This document shows, one piece after another, positions 1 through 12,180 of a stretch of DNA of 64,000 bases (the first letter of the stretch is position 1; each line of letters starts with the position of its first letter). A model generated the notes under the pieces. The model saw nothing but the letters and a program-made list of their open reading frames with translations. It was not told where the DNA came from and searched no databases. The translations under genes and the position numbers were made by a program. The stretch comes from Primula veris (taxonomy: Eukaryota > Streptophyta > Magnoliopsida > Ericales > Primulaceae), in NCBI GenBank assembly GCA_963682055.1, contig OY821751.1, forward strand, positions 12,462,001-12,526,000, written 5' to 3'.

Positions 1-529
1 CATATGTACACGATAGAACCAAGCACCAAAGCTACTTTTAATTCTTTATACATTATAGTCGAATGTACTTTAAGAGTCCTGAAAACTTGTGAGTACCTGA
101 TATCACCAGGGTAGTCTGCGGTCTGGTATGGAGGAACGCAAAAAATGGAATATGGGAACTTTTGTGCCGGATTTAATCCTTTTAATCGTGGACTAATACC
201 CATCCTAATTAGCTCATCGTGGTGATCTGTTGTAACAGTCTTCCCATATATCTGGCATGCAGGGTGACCCTACTAATAAAAAAACCAACCACATGTTTGG
301 ACTTTAATTTGTTTTTGAAAATTAACCATTGGTCACAGTGATCCCAAAAAAATTTACTATGGTGGTCACTCAAGTTTGCAAAAGATAGATGTTTTTTTAT
401 ATAGAATTGTTTTTAGCTCATGTAAGTATTATTTTGACTCTAAAGAGTCTTGTAATTTTCATTTTTGCAGACCTGAAGCTTTTTTTTGTTTTTGTGGGTA
501 TTTTCCCACGCGTTTTCTTTTATTTTTCC

Positions 530-1480
530 ATGACATCGTATCCAAATAGATGAGCCTATTTAGTGAAGATTCATAATTTTTCCAACTTAAATGTGAATAT
601 ATATGATTTCGCAATTCTACCATTAATGGCAATAAATAACAGATATATCTATTTTAGATAACCACATAGCAATATAAATTATATTCATGATATATATCTA
701 ATCATGCAGTAGATTTGGTGATAAACTAAATCAATTCAGAATTATCAATCACACAAATTATATCATACCAAATCAAATCAAATCAATTAGATCAAATCAA
801 ATAATTAACTGCCATATGGGATATTTATATCTATGGTAATATCAAAAGATATGTTGATTATACTAACAAAATATCAATCAATTATCTACGGTTTATTGCC
901 ATATAAATAATTCTATACATGCTAGTTTTAACATGCAAGCAAGCAATATTTTTTTAATTACCAATTAATTCTATATATGGTAATTTTTAACATGCAAAGT
1001 GGTTAAATATACATGGAAACATATCAATTTATTCGATTAACATGCAATTTTTATTTACTTGCCTTTTTAATAAATATATATATACATGTGGGTGAATATT
1101 TAGACCGAATATTGACTTTTATAACACATATATGCTGTTTTTATACATGTAATATACTACATGGACTATCCGTGTAATTTCAGCAAACTATATATCTATT
1201 TACAATATTATTACAGCTTTAGTCCATAATTTCAGACAAGTTTCAGTTTAGTCCTTTAGTAATTAACATGCATAGTCAATAGTTTCAGCGAATTACAAAA
1301 CAGTCTTACTGTTTTAAGTTTTTTTTTACAGATTTAATCCCACAGATTAATATATGTTTTACAATTACATGATTTCTGATTTACAACCCGATTATATGTA
1401 TTTTACTAATTTTGTTTGTATAAAAATATAATTTTACAGTACACGATACATATTACATATCAATAGGCTTTTATAAACAG
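530..1480. repeat. Dispersed repeat shared with 53,466-54,149
   Basis: Several blocks align in the same order and orientation with 53,466-54,149. Examples are TATCCAAATAGATGAGCCTA against TATCCAAATAGGTGAGCCTA, GGAAACATATCAATTT in both, and TTTCAGACAAGTTTCAGTTT against TTTCAGACAAGTTGCAGTTT. The two copies differ by many substitutions and indels, so they are old members of one family. Confidence 0.85.
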
Positions 1481-1773
1481 TTTGATCATGTTTTAGTTAT
1501 CCATACAAGTAACAAACTCTAATACACATGAATTGTATACTACGGTATATTTATCATGTTTTAGTTATCCATAAAAAATAATACGTGCGGTCACATATAT
1601 GGAATAAATTAAGTTTTGAATTCGGTAACTTACACACGGTATGTTGGTGAAGCTCGATATAGCAAAACCCTAAAAAACCGGATAAACCTCAAGGTTTATA
1701 AATACTCAATATCCTTGCGTTTACCCAAAATCTCCAATATTCGCGAGCGTATATCCTATTCTCCGCGAGCAAA

Positions 1774-1785
1774 GTGCCGATAACA
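1774..1785 (-). promoter_or_regulatory. Putative primer binding site of LARD-like element A
   Basis: Read on the minus strand, the bases directly after the LTR are TGTTATCGGCAC. They match the usual initiator-Met tRNA site TGGTATCAGAGC at 8 of 12 positions. The position fits a reverse-transcription primer site; the match is weak. Confidence 0.4.
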
Positions 1786-2009
1786 TGTTGTGTGACATAT
1801 TAGCTCGTTATAGATATATATAGAGATATGTATAGATATAGAGAGAGGTATGAGAGACAACAATAAGAGAGACTTTATTAATCAGAATGTATCAATATAA
1901 GAGGACTCTAATCTTCTTTATATAGAATAGGTTAGGGTTATACAAGGTAGAAAGCCCAACTTAGGCCCACTATGAGTAAGGCTCAATAGTCCAATAATAT
2001 TCTACAACA
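1786..2009 (-). repeat. LTR of LARD-like element A
   Basis: This 224 bp block begins TGTTGTGTGAC and ends TTCTACAACA, giving an inverted TGTTG/CAACA pair typical of LTR ends. On the minus strand it starts TGTTGTAGAA and contains TATATAAAG, a likely TATA box. It resembles the split LTR at 41,356-41,537 plus 49,219-49,249 at both ends (ATATTAGCT near the start, CTACAACA at the end). The flank above 2009 shows no internal element sequence, so this is the outer edge of the element. Confidence 0.65.
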
Positions 2010-2379
2010 AGATGTACATTTTGTTTAGTTTTCTAATTTCTCTTTAGTTTTTCTTAACATCACAACAATTATTTATATGCATTCTTCGTGCGTTTCATGT
2101 GCAGATATTGAAACATATAATTTTTTTTACAACTCACATAAATATAGCTTTTGACCAGCATTAGCATTTTTAGTGAATAGTAATTATGGATTCATTTCTC
2201 CATTTCTCCATTTTACAAATAATAAGGCCCATAACTCAAAGGTTCAACTCAAAGATTCATCAAGTTCAAATGGTTCAAAAAGTCAAACAAAATATCCTCT
2301 TGAACTTTTCTAACTTATGTATCCACTCATTTGTGATCTGGTTGACACTTGGCCATAAGGGGAGTGGAGGTTTTCCAAT
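2010..2379. other. Noncoding spacer
   Basis: AT-rich DNA between the LTR and the kinase gene fragment. A 65-codon plus-strand frame at 2186 has no recognisable motif. I see nothing else. Confidence 0.5.
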
Positions 2380-2815
2380 TTAAACCAAATCTAATAAGTT
2401 CCTTTTATACAAGTCCCCATATACTCCCGCAACAATCTTGTGTTCGAATTTCAACAGTTTTGAATCAATTTCCCACACATCAGTGTCATCTGTAGGTATA
2501 TTTACATGGCTAGTGTCTATTTTCCTCAAAGTTCTTCTTGATCTAGAGAGCATCTCAATCTTTGGAATTTCCCTCATCGGTGCATTTTTAAGCCGATCTT
2601 TCCCCACATATATCCAGGCATCAACAACAAATGCATCCAAGTAATAAGCATCTGAAGTAGAAAAAACATGTGCTTCTTTGATATTGTTCAACCCAATATC
2701 AGAAAGCAAGGCCGTCAACTGCTTGAGGAGCTTTGACTTGTCAATCGTGGAAATTGTAATTTCATACAGATGCCGAAAAGAGTGTGGATTAGCATGATTT
2801 CCATTATCTATATTA
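2380..2815 (-). pseudogene. ACT-domain protein kinase fragment (STY8/STY17/STY46 type)
   Basis: The minus-strand frame matches the ACT domain and linker of plant dual-specificity kinases of the STY46 family, which phosphorylate chloroplast transit peptides in the cytosol. The recognisable parts are LTALLSDIGLN, EAHVFSTSDAYYLDAFVVD and, near the end, WEIDSKLLKFEHKI followed by GDLYKR, the start of the kinase glycine loop. An upstream stretch to about 2815 (HEITFST-like, here YEITISTIDKSKLL) extends the match. Translation stops just inside the kinase domain, so all catalytic motifs are missing. This is a gene piece, not a working kinase. Family recognition is from memory of the motif order; the exact paralogue is uncertain. 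Confidence 0.75.
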
Positions 2816-3349
2816 GCTTGTCAAATATATAAAATTATTGTATGAGTTGAAACATAACTAAATAGAGAAATTGATTTACTTGGTTTAGTTGTCATAATTG
2901 GTATATCACATGTATATCAAGTGTATTACTTCGTAGGTTTTTTTGCTTTATTTATTTGTTTACATATATGGAGTGTGTGAGTTGTGTGCAAATTGTGTGC
3001 ATTGCATTATGTGTATAGGTCATTATTTCTTCCTAATGTAAGAAAGTAAAATGCTGAACCATCATGCAAGCCTTTCATAATTTCATTTCCATATATAATA
3101 CAATTCATAAGGTTTTTCTCACAGATAAAAAGAAATAGTTAGATCCGTGCTCATCATTACATTTGTTCATTGGGTTATGAAGATGAAGAAACAAGAAATT
3201 GTTTGACGCAAATCCAACGGAATTTCATAAAAGTTTGGACACTAAAAAGCTCAAGTAAAATTTGTGAAACAATAAAATTGAACCAAACTACACAATTTAA
3301 CCAGATTCAGTAGTTCCCCCTCCCAAAAAAAATTATCGAACCTGTTATG
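2816..3349. other. Noncoding spacer between two gene fragments
   Basis: AT-rich sequence with no frame or motif I recognise. It may include intron or flank carried along with the neighbouring kinase and helicase fragments. Confidence 0.4.
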
Positions 3350-3750
3350 GAAGATGCCATAGACTTTTCTTCAATTGTAGCAGATGCAATAATTAGCCAC
3401 AAATCTGGTCGAACGTTGTTGGATCTGAAAATCACGTAAAATGTTCAACGAATCTACAAAGTTTTTCATCATAGAGAAATTCTCATCTTACTTTGCTAAA
3501 ATCACTACCTTTTCCAGAAGACCTAATAAGATATCCGTCGAAATAAACTACCCATAAGCTTCATCAACCATTATGACACTAAAACAAAAGTTAAATATTA
3601 TCATTCACTCATATTCAGTCAAAATAACCTGAAACAATTCAATTACAACTGTAAACTCGTCAATTCAATTACATGTACTTGGTCAGGAGAGGGTCTTCCA
3701 TCATTTCCCTCAATAGCACCCCATCAATGAGAAATTTTATTCGAGTTAGG
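3350..3750 (-). pseudogene. DEAH-box RNA helicase fragment (DHX35-like), three exons
   Basis: Three minus-strand exon pieces read in the correct helicase order. Exon A (about 3750-3673) gives TRIKFLIDGVLLREMMEDP. Exon B (3578-3509) gives VIMVDEAYG, a stop, then FISTDILLGLLEK, which corresponds to motif II DEAH and its flank. Exon C (3424-about 3350) gives RPDLWLIIASATIEEKSMA, which contains motif III SAT. Each junction has GT and AG signals (GTAATT, TTTTAG, GTAGTG, TTTTCAG), so introns were copied with the exons. The DEAH histidine is changed, a stop replaces a codon just after it, and exon C needs a frameshift after its first four codons. The family acts in RNA remodelling in the nucleus; this piece cannot. 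Confidence 0.8.
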
Positions 3751-3904
3751 ACATGTACCACCAAAAAAGTAAGTATTCTAGACCAGTTTATTTCTTAGAA
3801 GGCAATGAAACAATACACACACACACATACACAAGCTTCTTATCTCATAGAGTAATCTAATCTAAATGCCTCACAAAAATCACATTTGACCAATGTTTTC
3901 AAAA

Positions 3905-4070
3905 GCGAAATCTTAGCTAAATCATTCTTGTAAGAGATACGCTAAAAGCGTAAAAAGAACCTAAGCTTAATTTTAAAAAAAAGGAAAAAAAAAAAAAAAA
4001 AAAGCTTTTTAAGCTTTTCTTAGGTTTAAATCGAGCTTTTTACTACGAAGCACTTTTTAAAATAATATTT
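3905..4070. repeat. Foldback AT-rich repeat around an A-run
   Basis: CCTAAGCTTAATTTT near 3960 and AAGCTTTTCTTAGG near 4012 are inverted relative to each other, flanking a run of about 20 A bases. The arms extend weakly outward (AAAAGCG on the left, a GCTTCGTAG-like complement on the right). It may be a small MITE, but I cannot fix the ends or a target duplication. Confidence 0.35.
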
Positions 4071-4762
4071 TTTTACATGTCTTGTATAGCAAAATTATTA
4101 AGTGCAAAATTATAACAAGCCTTTAATTTGTTTGTGATGAAACAGTTGTAAGTTTTAACGCAGCGGAAAAATTACCCAGAATCACTTGTTAAAGTATGTA
4201 CGTTTTATTATCTTGTAATATGAACTATTTATGTTTTACCATATATGTTTAAAACATTACAGTGATGTTGATCTTGTCTTTCTGAATGCGAATATAATTT
4301 TCTATCGTATTCTTCGTAAAATGCATTGTTTCTTGAAAGAGTATGGTCTCTCTCTCTCACTAGAACGTATAGAATGAATTATGTCTCTAATTATAGCACG
4401 AAGCATGTTTATATAGAGGCTATAATATGAACCGGATAGGCTGAATAAGGTAGAGATTCTCTAATCAGAACCGAACTTGAATTCATCAACCTGAATTCTT
4501 TCTTATCTGATTAAGAGAGTCCGTCATTTCACTAAAAAACTCTAACTGAAATCTCTCTCCGTAATTCCGAATCTTCTAAAAGATAATTTGTTGCATGCCA
4601 TTATGTTTTAAACATCCCACGTTAAGATAGTTCACTTAGGGTTTTCATGTGTTTTTAAAAAATTGGTTAAAAGAGTTACAAAATAGTGTTGTTTCAATTT
4701 TGCCAATAATTTAATTTTTGTAGAAGTGTCTGAACATTTATAAGAGGATTCACTTATAAGTA

Positions 4763-5368
4763 CAGTAGAACCTTGCTATAATAATACTCTATATAGAAAT
4801 AAACTCTATATAAGAATAAAAATTCTCGATATCAGTTATAAATAGAAATAAACTACACATTGTAATAATTCATAATCTTATAAGGTTACGCCTTAAGAAA
4901 ATGTACCTCTATATATATAGTGATAAATAACATAAATTTGTAAAATTATATATATGTAATTTTCTAAGACGGTTTTCTATGCTAAATTATACAGTGTTTA
5001 TACATGTAAAAAAACATTATATAAAATTTAGATGAATTTTCACTTTTATAGATACATATACTCGATTTTCTAAATAATTATGTGCTTAATTAATTTTTAA
5101 AAAAATTTAAGAGTTTATTATATCATGATTTTCCACCTGCTTGAATTCATGTCATCATGTGTTTACCTAGTTAAAATAAAAATATGTACTTATCTCTTAA
5201 ATATTTGTGCTAGTCAGTGAAACAATGTATATATTTATATTGTATTATACAAAATATATATTTAATTTTTATATATATTTTTTATATATGAACCTCCACT
5301 TAAGAATAACTTCTATATAATAATATATTTTTTTGTCCCGAGTTTATGACTGTATAAAAGTTCTATTG
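4763..5368. mobile_element. Tc1/mariner-like MITE
   Basis: The element starts CAGTAGAACCTTGCTATA, and the complement of its right end starts CAATAGAACTTTTATACAG. Each end is flanked by TA (4761-4762 and 5369-5370), the mariner target duplication. The interior is AT-rich and noncoding. The CAGTAGAACC terminus is a common plant MITE end. Confidence 0.6.
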
Positions 5369-5370
5369 TA

Positions 5371-6124
5371 CAACAATTTAAATCCCAATGTATACTTCTT
5401 CTTCAATAGATGCGAACATTAAGTGCAATTACATCTCGAGTAATTATAGGCTAGTTACTTATGAATTTTGTTCAATATTGGTCAGTGACTCAATAACGAT
5501 AAATTTTGATAAATAAATACAAAAGACGTACATTGTTAATTTCCAAGTCAATAAATACGGGTAGAAAAGGAAAAATTATGGCAAAAAAGAAAAAGGGCTA
5601 TTATTTTGAGACAGAGTCAAAACTCTAAGTGGACTATAACTTATGTTGTTATAGTGATTAATCATTAACATCCAACACAAATCATTCCCTTTAATTAGAA
5701 ACAATTTAACTTCTAATTTGTTATGCTGTCATGTTTAATTATAAACATGTCATGCAGTAATTATTTCCTCATGTTAACTAAATTAATAACTCCAGTAAAA
5801 CACCTATAAACTCTATATATTCAATTTCTTCTTGTGCTACGTATTCATGTAGATATATAGTTTAGAGGAGGATTATTTCAAAATCTATGTCATGTATTAA
5901 TTATTACCAATTCGTTTGATTTTTTGTTAAAATAACATTTTTGCCAAATAAATGTAAAACTTAGATTTTTGTCAATAATGTTTCAAGAACACTTAAAATC
6001 TTATTTTTGAAAAAAAAAAACCGTTACCAAACATAGCCTATATAAAAAGTCGGAATGAGGCTTGATGAGGAGGTGCCTGCTCCTTCTTAAGATATATGAA
6101 CAAGTTTTATTGAGATAATGAATA
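5371..6124. other. Noncoding AT-rich region
   Basis: No open frame, repeat or signal that I can support. Confidence 0.4.
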
Positions 6125-6312
6125 TGATGTAGGTTAGCGTAGCGGTAAACCTCCGTTGCATTTTTTCTTAGTGTGTTTCTTAGCTACCAGTAGACCTCAT
6201 TCCATGAATATTCTTTTGTAAATCATTCAATTGTAACTTTTCAAAAATAGTGCAACATCGTTTTAAGACATTTATGGGGCTAATTCCCAAAAAAAAAAAA
6301 AAAAAAAAAAAA
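6125..6312 (+). mobile_element. Possible tRNA-derived SINE
   Basis: TAGCGTAGCGG at about 6136 fits the RNA polymerase III box A consensus (TRGYNNARNGG) and is followed by TAAACCTCCGTTGC, a common plant SINE continuation. The segment ends in a run of about 24 A bases at 6289-6312. A clear box B is missing or decayed, and I find no convincing target duplication. Confidence 0.4.
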
Positions 6313-7439
6313 ATTGAGTTGGATTTTATTAGCAATATTCATATAGCAAGCACATACAAGAATAATTTGAAAAGTAATATAGAAATGATTTAGCCACTAA
6401 GCAACTTGTAAGCAAACATATAATGATGCATATATATAAATTTATGACAATATAACAGCTCACAAATTATGGATGAGAAGTGTTTTTTCAATTCCAACTT
6501 ATATTTTAAAAAGAGTTAACGATTAAAATATAAGTTATTCCTAATAAACTACAACGAAAGTCGATTTTAACTTCTTCAGTAATGTGGAAATCGAGGTTCT
6601 AATTCTTTGATCCCAAATTTTCAGCTTCATTAATTTCTGAAATTTCTTCACTGTTTATATATTTCGCTTGTGCTAGTTTCTGAAACTATATGTACGTCTA
6701 TATGAATCTTCACGACTATACTATATATGCCAATAATGACTATGCATGTGCAGTAACGTACGTAATTTAGGGATTTAGTTTATTCGCTTTCACATTGAAT
6801 ATAAATAACACTCACCAAATTTAAGTTTCGTTTATAATATGAAACTTTTATATATACGCAGCGAAACAAATATTGGTGTCGTCCTGTAAATGTTTCACCA
6901 TCACCAATTTCGGATTTGATAAAACTTACTGCTTTGCTAAGGTAATTGTGATCAATCCTCTTTTTTGTTATGGCCCATCACTTAAAAGGAAAAAGACCAG
7001 TGTGTTGATAGTAATATATTTGGATTACAGAACAACATTATAACATGTTAATGTCTACGAAGAAAGAAAATTATCAAAATAAAAAGTAAAGCTACCTTTT
7101 GTGACTTGGCTTGATTTCATTTTCATCCATAATTAATAGTAGTCTGACATAAGTAAATTTTAAGAAGAATGATACACATGATACGGTCAGTCTGTCAAAT
7201 GATAATTACAACGTATATAACATCCACAACATTTATCACATGTAAGCTTAATTTGTTATACATGTGATTTACTAAAAGTTAGTCAAATCACCCCATCGTT
7301 ACAATTTAACAGAGTTAATTACAACAGCCTTAATTAGAGCCTTCTTTTTTTCCTTTTTTGAAATCTTTACAATCTTACAGCTAAATCATAACATGGTGAT
7401 ATTACATAATAATAGGAGTATAATAAATAAATTACTGTA
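6313..7439. other. Noncoding AT-rich region
   Basis: Numerous short TA-rich runs; no gene, repeat or signal recognised. Confidence 0.4.
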
Positions 7440-7990
7440 ATTGTTAGGGGAATGAGGATGTTTGTGAACGTCCCGTGACTTTGGTGTGGCAAAATATCAT
7501 TCTTCCCTTGTAAAAGAAGCTCCTTTTCCAACTTTGCATTCATTTTATTCTTCCGTGGTAAAAGAAGCTCCTCATCGAACGATGTTTCAATATCTGGTAA
7601 CGTGAAGTAAATGTTTTCTACAGCAGCTCTTATGATGTACTGATGCTCTTATAAAGTTCCCTCTTCTGTAATTTATATGTTTAGGAAATTATAGTGTAAA
7701 TATAAAGTAGCTTTCATAAAAGAAATGCTTGCAAATTTGCAGGTTCTTGTGCCCCCTAGTGCAAAATCATTGCAATGGTTATGTTTCCAACCTAAGTCAT
7801 CACACTGGCATTTCCGCGCAATTTTTCTTTCGAAGAAGAATAATAAATTAACAAATGGCTCACTTTCTCAGAAGGGGTAACGTTGCAGCCGGGGTGTTTT
7901 TGCTATTGGCACTGCAGTCCTTGTTAGAGGATTTTCATCTGTCACGTCACAGAATCGAGTTCATTGAAGAGGTTTTGTGTCTTTTTACAG
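7440..7990. other. Possible unrecognised exon remnants
   Basis: Base composition is less AT-rich here than in the flanks. On the plus strand, TTTGCAG at about 7736 looks like a 3' splice site, followed by a short frame beginning VLVPPSAKSLQWLCFQPK. A second plus-strand stretch near 7890 reads RGVFAIGTAVLVRGFSS. On the minus strand, about 7620-7450 reads AVENIYFTLPDIETSFDEEL. I do not recognise any of them. They could be decayed exons of captured genes, as with the fragments on either side. Confidence 0.25.
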
Positions 7991-8924
7991 TCGTGATTGC
8001 AATGTTACAATTTTGACTTGTTGACTTTTTTTTTCCTATTATCTGTTGTTTATTGTTCTCATTCTTCTCATCAATATTGCATCCACATATCCAATTATAA
8101 ACAGTCCAATTACTTTACCAAAATCACACTCAAATCAACTCTACCTTTGCTCTCGATTGTATCCGACCCCTTATTTTTTGGTTTGTAGTTAGCCTTCAAA
8201 ACTCAAATCAATAACAAAATATACGAGATCAGTATATATTTAGAAAAATTAGGAAGAGGAGGAGAAATTTTCCTCCATAAGTAATTTTGTTCTTGTTGGT
8301 GGTTTGAGAAATACTCCTTAAAACAGGTTTTGTGAATTCAAAAGCGTGACTTTGTGGTTATGAACGTTCAAAGATTCTTTTGCCTTTTTAAATACCACAC
8401 AGCTATATTTGTGTATTTGTTGCCTTCATCAAGTCTCAGTCCCCCTGTTTTTATCTAAATGTCCAATTATATCAAATATATCTCACCATATTCGCAAAGT
8501 GATAGACACTTGAATAGCAGTATTTAGATTTCTTTACTGTTAATAGGCTCTCTAATTGGAATAGTGTTCTTGAAGGCCATTTTAATTTATTTCTGTAATA
8601 ATAGTAATTATCATGCCATATTTCAAAATAATAATAATTATTATTATTATCATGCCAGTTTTCTACACATTTACATGTAATTCATTGGTCTCATAGCCCT
8701 CATCTATTAGCGACTTTGAGATATTTATTCGCAAGATTAACCCTAGAGATATTAATAATAAGTTCGAATTTGATAATTAAATAACTATTTTAAGCAATGC
8801 TACAATGAAATACTTATCTTCAAGATTAACCTTAGAGCTTTAATAATAAGTTGGAAGTTGATCGTCATAACTGTTTTAAGCAATGCACGTGTACAAATAA
8901 ACTACCTTTTTTTATTCATGTAAC
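7991..8924. other. Noncoding AT-rich region with an AAT/ATT palindrome
   Basis: Apart from a perfect AT-trinucleotide palindrome at about 8629-8660 (AATAATAAT followed by ATTATTATT), I see nothing. A 63-codon frame at 7997-8188 has no motif. Confidence 0.4.
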
Positions 8925-9027
8925 CGATAGCATTAGTGGCAACAAGAGCTCGGATGTACTCTACAACTCCTCCGCTGTCAAATGCATGCCCTTTTTCCTC
9001 ATATAACGGTTCATAACGGTCTCCGGA
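8925..9027 (-). pseudogene. Single exon of an FTSH11-like zinc metalloprotease
   Basis: A 103 bp minus-strand exon is bounded by a clear 3' splice site (TTTTTGTAG at the 9028 side) and a 5' splice site (GTTACATG from 8924). It encodes 34 residues including DRYEPLYEEKGHAFDSGG and VVEYIRALVATNAI. I recall this segment from the region before the AAA+ domain of plant FTSH11-type organellar proteases, which degrade membrane proteins in chloroplasts and mitochondria. The AAA+ and HEXXH protease parts are not found nearby, so this is an isolated exon with intron edges, copied at the DNA level. The open frame and intact splice sites suggest a fairly recent copy. The family assignment is from memory. 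Confidence 0.55.
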
Positions 9028-10489
9028 CTACAAAAAGATAAAATAAAAGGATGACATTATTTCGCTAACATTTTAATGCATAATCTATCCCAAACCCACT
9101 TGCTTTATTAGTATGATATGTCCATTAACCTCTTTTAACTTTTAGAAAGATGACATATAAGAAAGGATATATATTTGGAACATCGCCAACACATCCAACG
9201 ATTATCTACAACCACAAATTGTATATATCAGGTCAATGAAGTAAATAACAAGTATCCAGTGAATAGAGTGATTAGTTTTAATTAAAAATGAGTAAAGTGT
9301 CATGCTTAATATTCCTAACAAACAACAACAGTTGCAGGATCTCTGGAAAAATGTCTGTAACGATAAAAGGGTAATCTTTTGAGTCTAAACACATGTTTCT
9401 ATATAAGAATTCTACAATAAAATCAATATTTTTGTAATTTTAAAAAACGGTCCTCAAGTTCCCATACAGACCCTTGCTGTCTGTAACGAACTCGGATCGA
9501 TTAACAATGGATTCGTAAGTTCGTTAAGAACCTATCAAGCAAACCCAACGATTGAGACTATTTTTGGTCGGCGTTTTCTGGGTTTATTTATGATTGAAAG
9601 AAAAACAGATAAAAGAAAATAAGCTGAAAATAAGTGAAGATAAATGCTGAAATTAAAGATAAAGAAAGTAAAATTGCATCCGTCTTTTTTCATAAAAAAC
9701 CTAAAGAAGAGATTGCACTCTATTTATACAATAGCTTTACTCTAGTGCAGTCCAAGACTTATAACTGATTGCAAAAAACACCCTACAGTTGCCTCTGTGA
9801 ACACCTGCACCCTTTTAATTAACATTTCAGCTAACTAATGAACTATTAAGTCCATGTACTACTGGGTACGTTACACAGTCATATACATGAAAACAGGTGA
9901 AAAGTTGATTTTGGTCACTTAGGGAATGAAAAAAGACTTGCATGCTTACTGGTCCTAATGATATATCTCACAGGCCAAAATGAATCCAAAAATGGATAAA
10001 ACTTCAACTGACTAATGTGCTGTTTTTCGCTTATATTAAATTCTAAAATTTCGTCCTCTCTCCTTCAGATTTGCCAATATTTTACATGAAAAATAAGTGT
10101 TCTTGGCACCATGTTCTTAAAAGCAGATAACTCGAACCATTGTGTTACAATTATATTATATATGGTCACAATCTATTTAAAGTGCAAACAACCATACAAT
10201 AACAACTGGAAGTACAAAACTAACCACTTGAACTTACACAACTACCATTACCCTTCTTCCCTCTCCTTCCCTGGCTATATAGAGCATTCAATTTTGCTAA
10301 GTTGGGGACACCATTTTATAGACAGGCAAATAGAGTTCTTATAATACTTTACTCTGGATATAAAATATTATTACTTAAGTCTGGATATAAAATTTCAGAC
10401 TATTCCCCTTAACGTCGTCAAACAGAGTTCTTATAATACTTTAATCTCCTCATAATAAAGCAAAAAGTTAACGGGAACACTTGCCTTTT
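9028..10489. other. Noncoding region
   Basis: AT-rich sequence containing short unsupported frames such as 10,111-10,344. No gene or mobile-element end recognised. Confidence 0.4.
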
Positions 10490-12180
10490 TTTAGTTGAGT
10501 AAAAAGCACGGTTCCCTCAGTTTCAAGCTAAAAATAGCTACAGAACATCAGCTTATTAGCTCTTTAAGCCAAACACACTCCCATCTTTTAAGCAAAAAAT
10601 CTGAGTTAGAAGCAAGATGGAACCAAGTAAGGCATATGCACGCTAATTATTTTCCTATCTCAATGTCTCTACAATAGGTAAAGAACAATGACATACAAAC
10701 TGAAGTTGTATTCAGAAACTAAGCACTGACAACCAAACCAAATGGTGATGGTAGGACCCTTATTCTTTACCTATCATCAAAGATTTACTCAATCCTTCGT
10801 ATCACCGTGAATTCCACTTCAGTGCTCATGTCTACATTTTCTGTACTTAATCATTAGCAAAAGTAAATCAAAACACTGACAATTTATTTTGTAGTTGAAT
10901 AAAAAACTGGATTCATCACTTAAAGTTCTAGCTTTTCAGCCCGGAAAATAACTACAAAAGTTCAGCTTTTAAGGTATTAAACCCGACTCACTCCCGTCTT
11001 CTAAGAAAAAACTCAACTTTATAAGCTGCAACCAAACAAATAAACTGGTTTTTCTGTAGTAAAGAGAGAAATTCCTGATTTATCCAGCTTGAAGCTTCTA
11101 TCTTTTCAGACCAGACAGACAGAGTTAACAAACTGCAATAGTTCATCTTTTAAGCTGTTCAACCAAACATAGTCCGTTAATTAATCGCAAAAAAAACTTA
11201 ATTCATTAGCTGAAATTAAAGGCTGAATTTAATAACTGCCATCAATTAAAGCCTATGTATGCAGTGTGCCTAGCATTTTCCTAAATAAATGGTCCAATAT
11301 ATACATTTATGCCCACATATATATGTATGCAAGCGCGCACACACATATATATATGTATATGTTACATACCTTTCTTTCATTAGCTTAGTCAGTAGCACAT
11401 CATACTTCTTAAATATATTGGCAAAACTACAAAAACTTCCACGTTTAAGCTATTCAACCAAACACACTCCCATCTTTTAAGCAAAAAACAAACTACAAAA
11501 ACTGGGTTGAATGGCTTAACAGTTAAAAGTTGCAACCAAATAAATAAGCTGGGTTTTTTCTTTTGTAGTTGAGTAAAAATCCAGCTTAAAGCTATTCAGG
11601 CCAAAGTATTTGCAAAGTATGCCCTGGAAAGCAGAAGCTTTCCAGACAATACAAACTACAAAAAATCAGCTTTTTAAGTGGTAAACGAAACAAACTCCAT
11701 TTTTTAACCAAAAAAAAACAGCTTTAAGCTTTAAAGCTATTTAGGCCAAAGTATTTGCATAGTTCAGCTTTTAAGCTATTCAACAAACTTGGTTCATCAT
11801 TTAACAGCTGAGTTAAAAGCTGTAACCAAACAAGGCCTATGTATGCCGATTAGAAAACTGGGTTGATCAAGTTAAAGCTTCTAGCTTTTCACCCAAAGAA
11901 ACCTAAAAAGTTCAGCTTTTAAGCTATTCACCCAAACACAGTCATCTTTTTAAGCCAAAAAATATACATATATAAAGGCTCCAACCAAACAAATCCTATA
12001 TATACTAATCATTTCCCCAACACAATGACCCCACCTAAAAATAGGCATATACGCAGATCTCTCCTTCATTAGCTTAGCCAACAGTGGGTCCCCACGGTTG
12101 GTATCTGACTCGGCAATAAAAATCCCGAAGCTAGGTTTCTCCAGCTTAAAGCTTCTATCTTTCCATGCCAAACAAAGTTC
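10490..12180. repeat. Cluster of degenerate 'AGCTTTTAAGC' repeats
   Basis: Phrases recur in variable order and spacing. TTGTAGTTGA or TTAGTTGAG is followed by TAAAAA, then AGCTTAAAGCTTCTAGCTTT, then CAGCTTTTAAGCTATTCA, then CCAAACACACTCCCATCTTT and GCTGCAACCAAACAAAT. Copies can be seen near 10,495, 10,890, 11,070, 11,420, 11,560, 11,700 and 11,850. Many units contain the self-complementary core AGCTTTTAAGC or AAAGCTT. It looks like nested or tandem copies of a small element. The short open frames inside it are not genes. Confidence 0.55.

Larger units (their letters stand above)
1..1785 (-). mobile_element. Internal region of LARD-like LTR element A (partial)
   Basis: This AT-rich DNA lies directly beyond the LTR at 1786-2009 and continues off the left edge. 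If the element reads on the minus strand, this is the sequence downstream of its 5' LTR. Positions about 530-1480 are homologous to 53,466-54,149, which lies inside a second copy of the family. I see no gag, protease, integrase or reverse transcriptase motif in any frame, so this looks like a large noncoding retrotransposon derivative or the long leader of a Copia element. Pol could lie to the left of the window. Confidence 0.55.
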
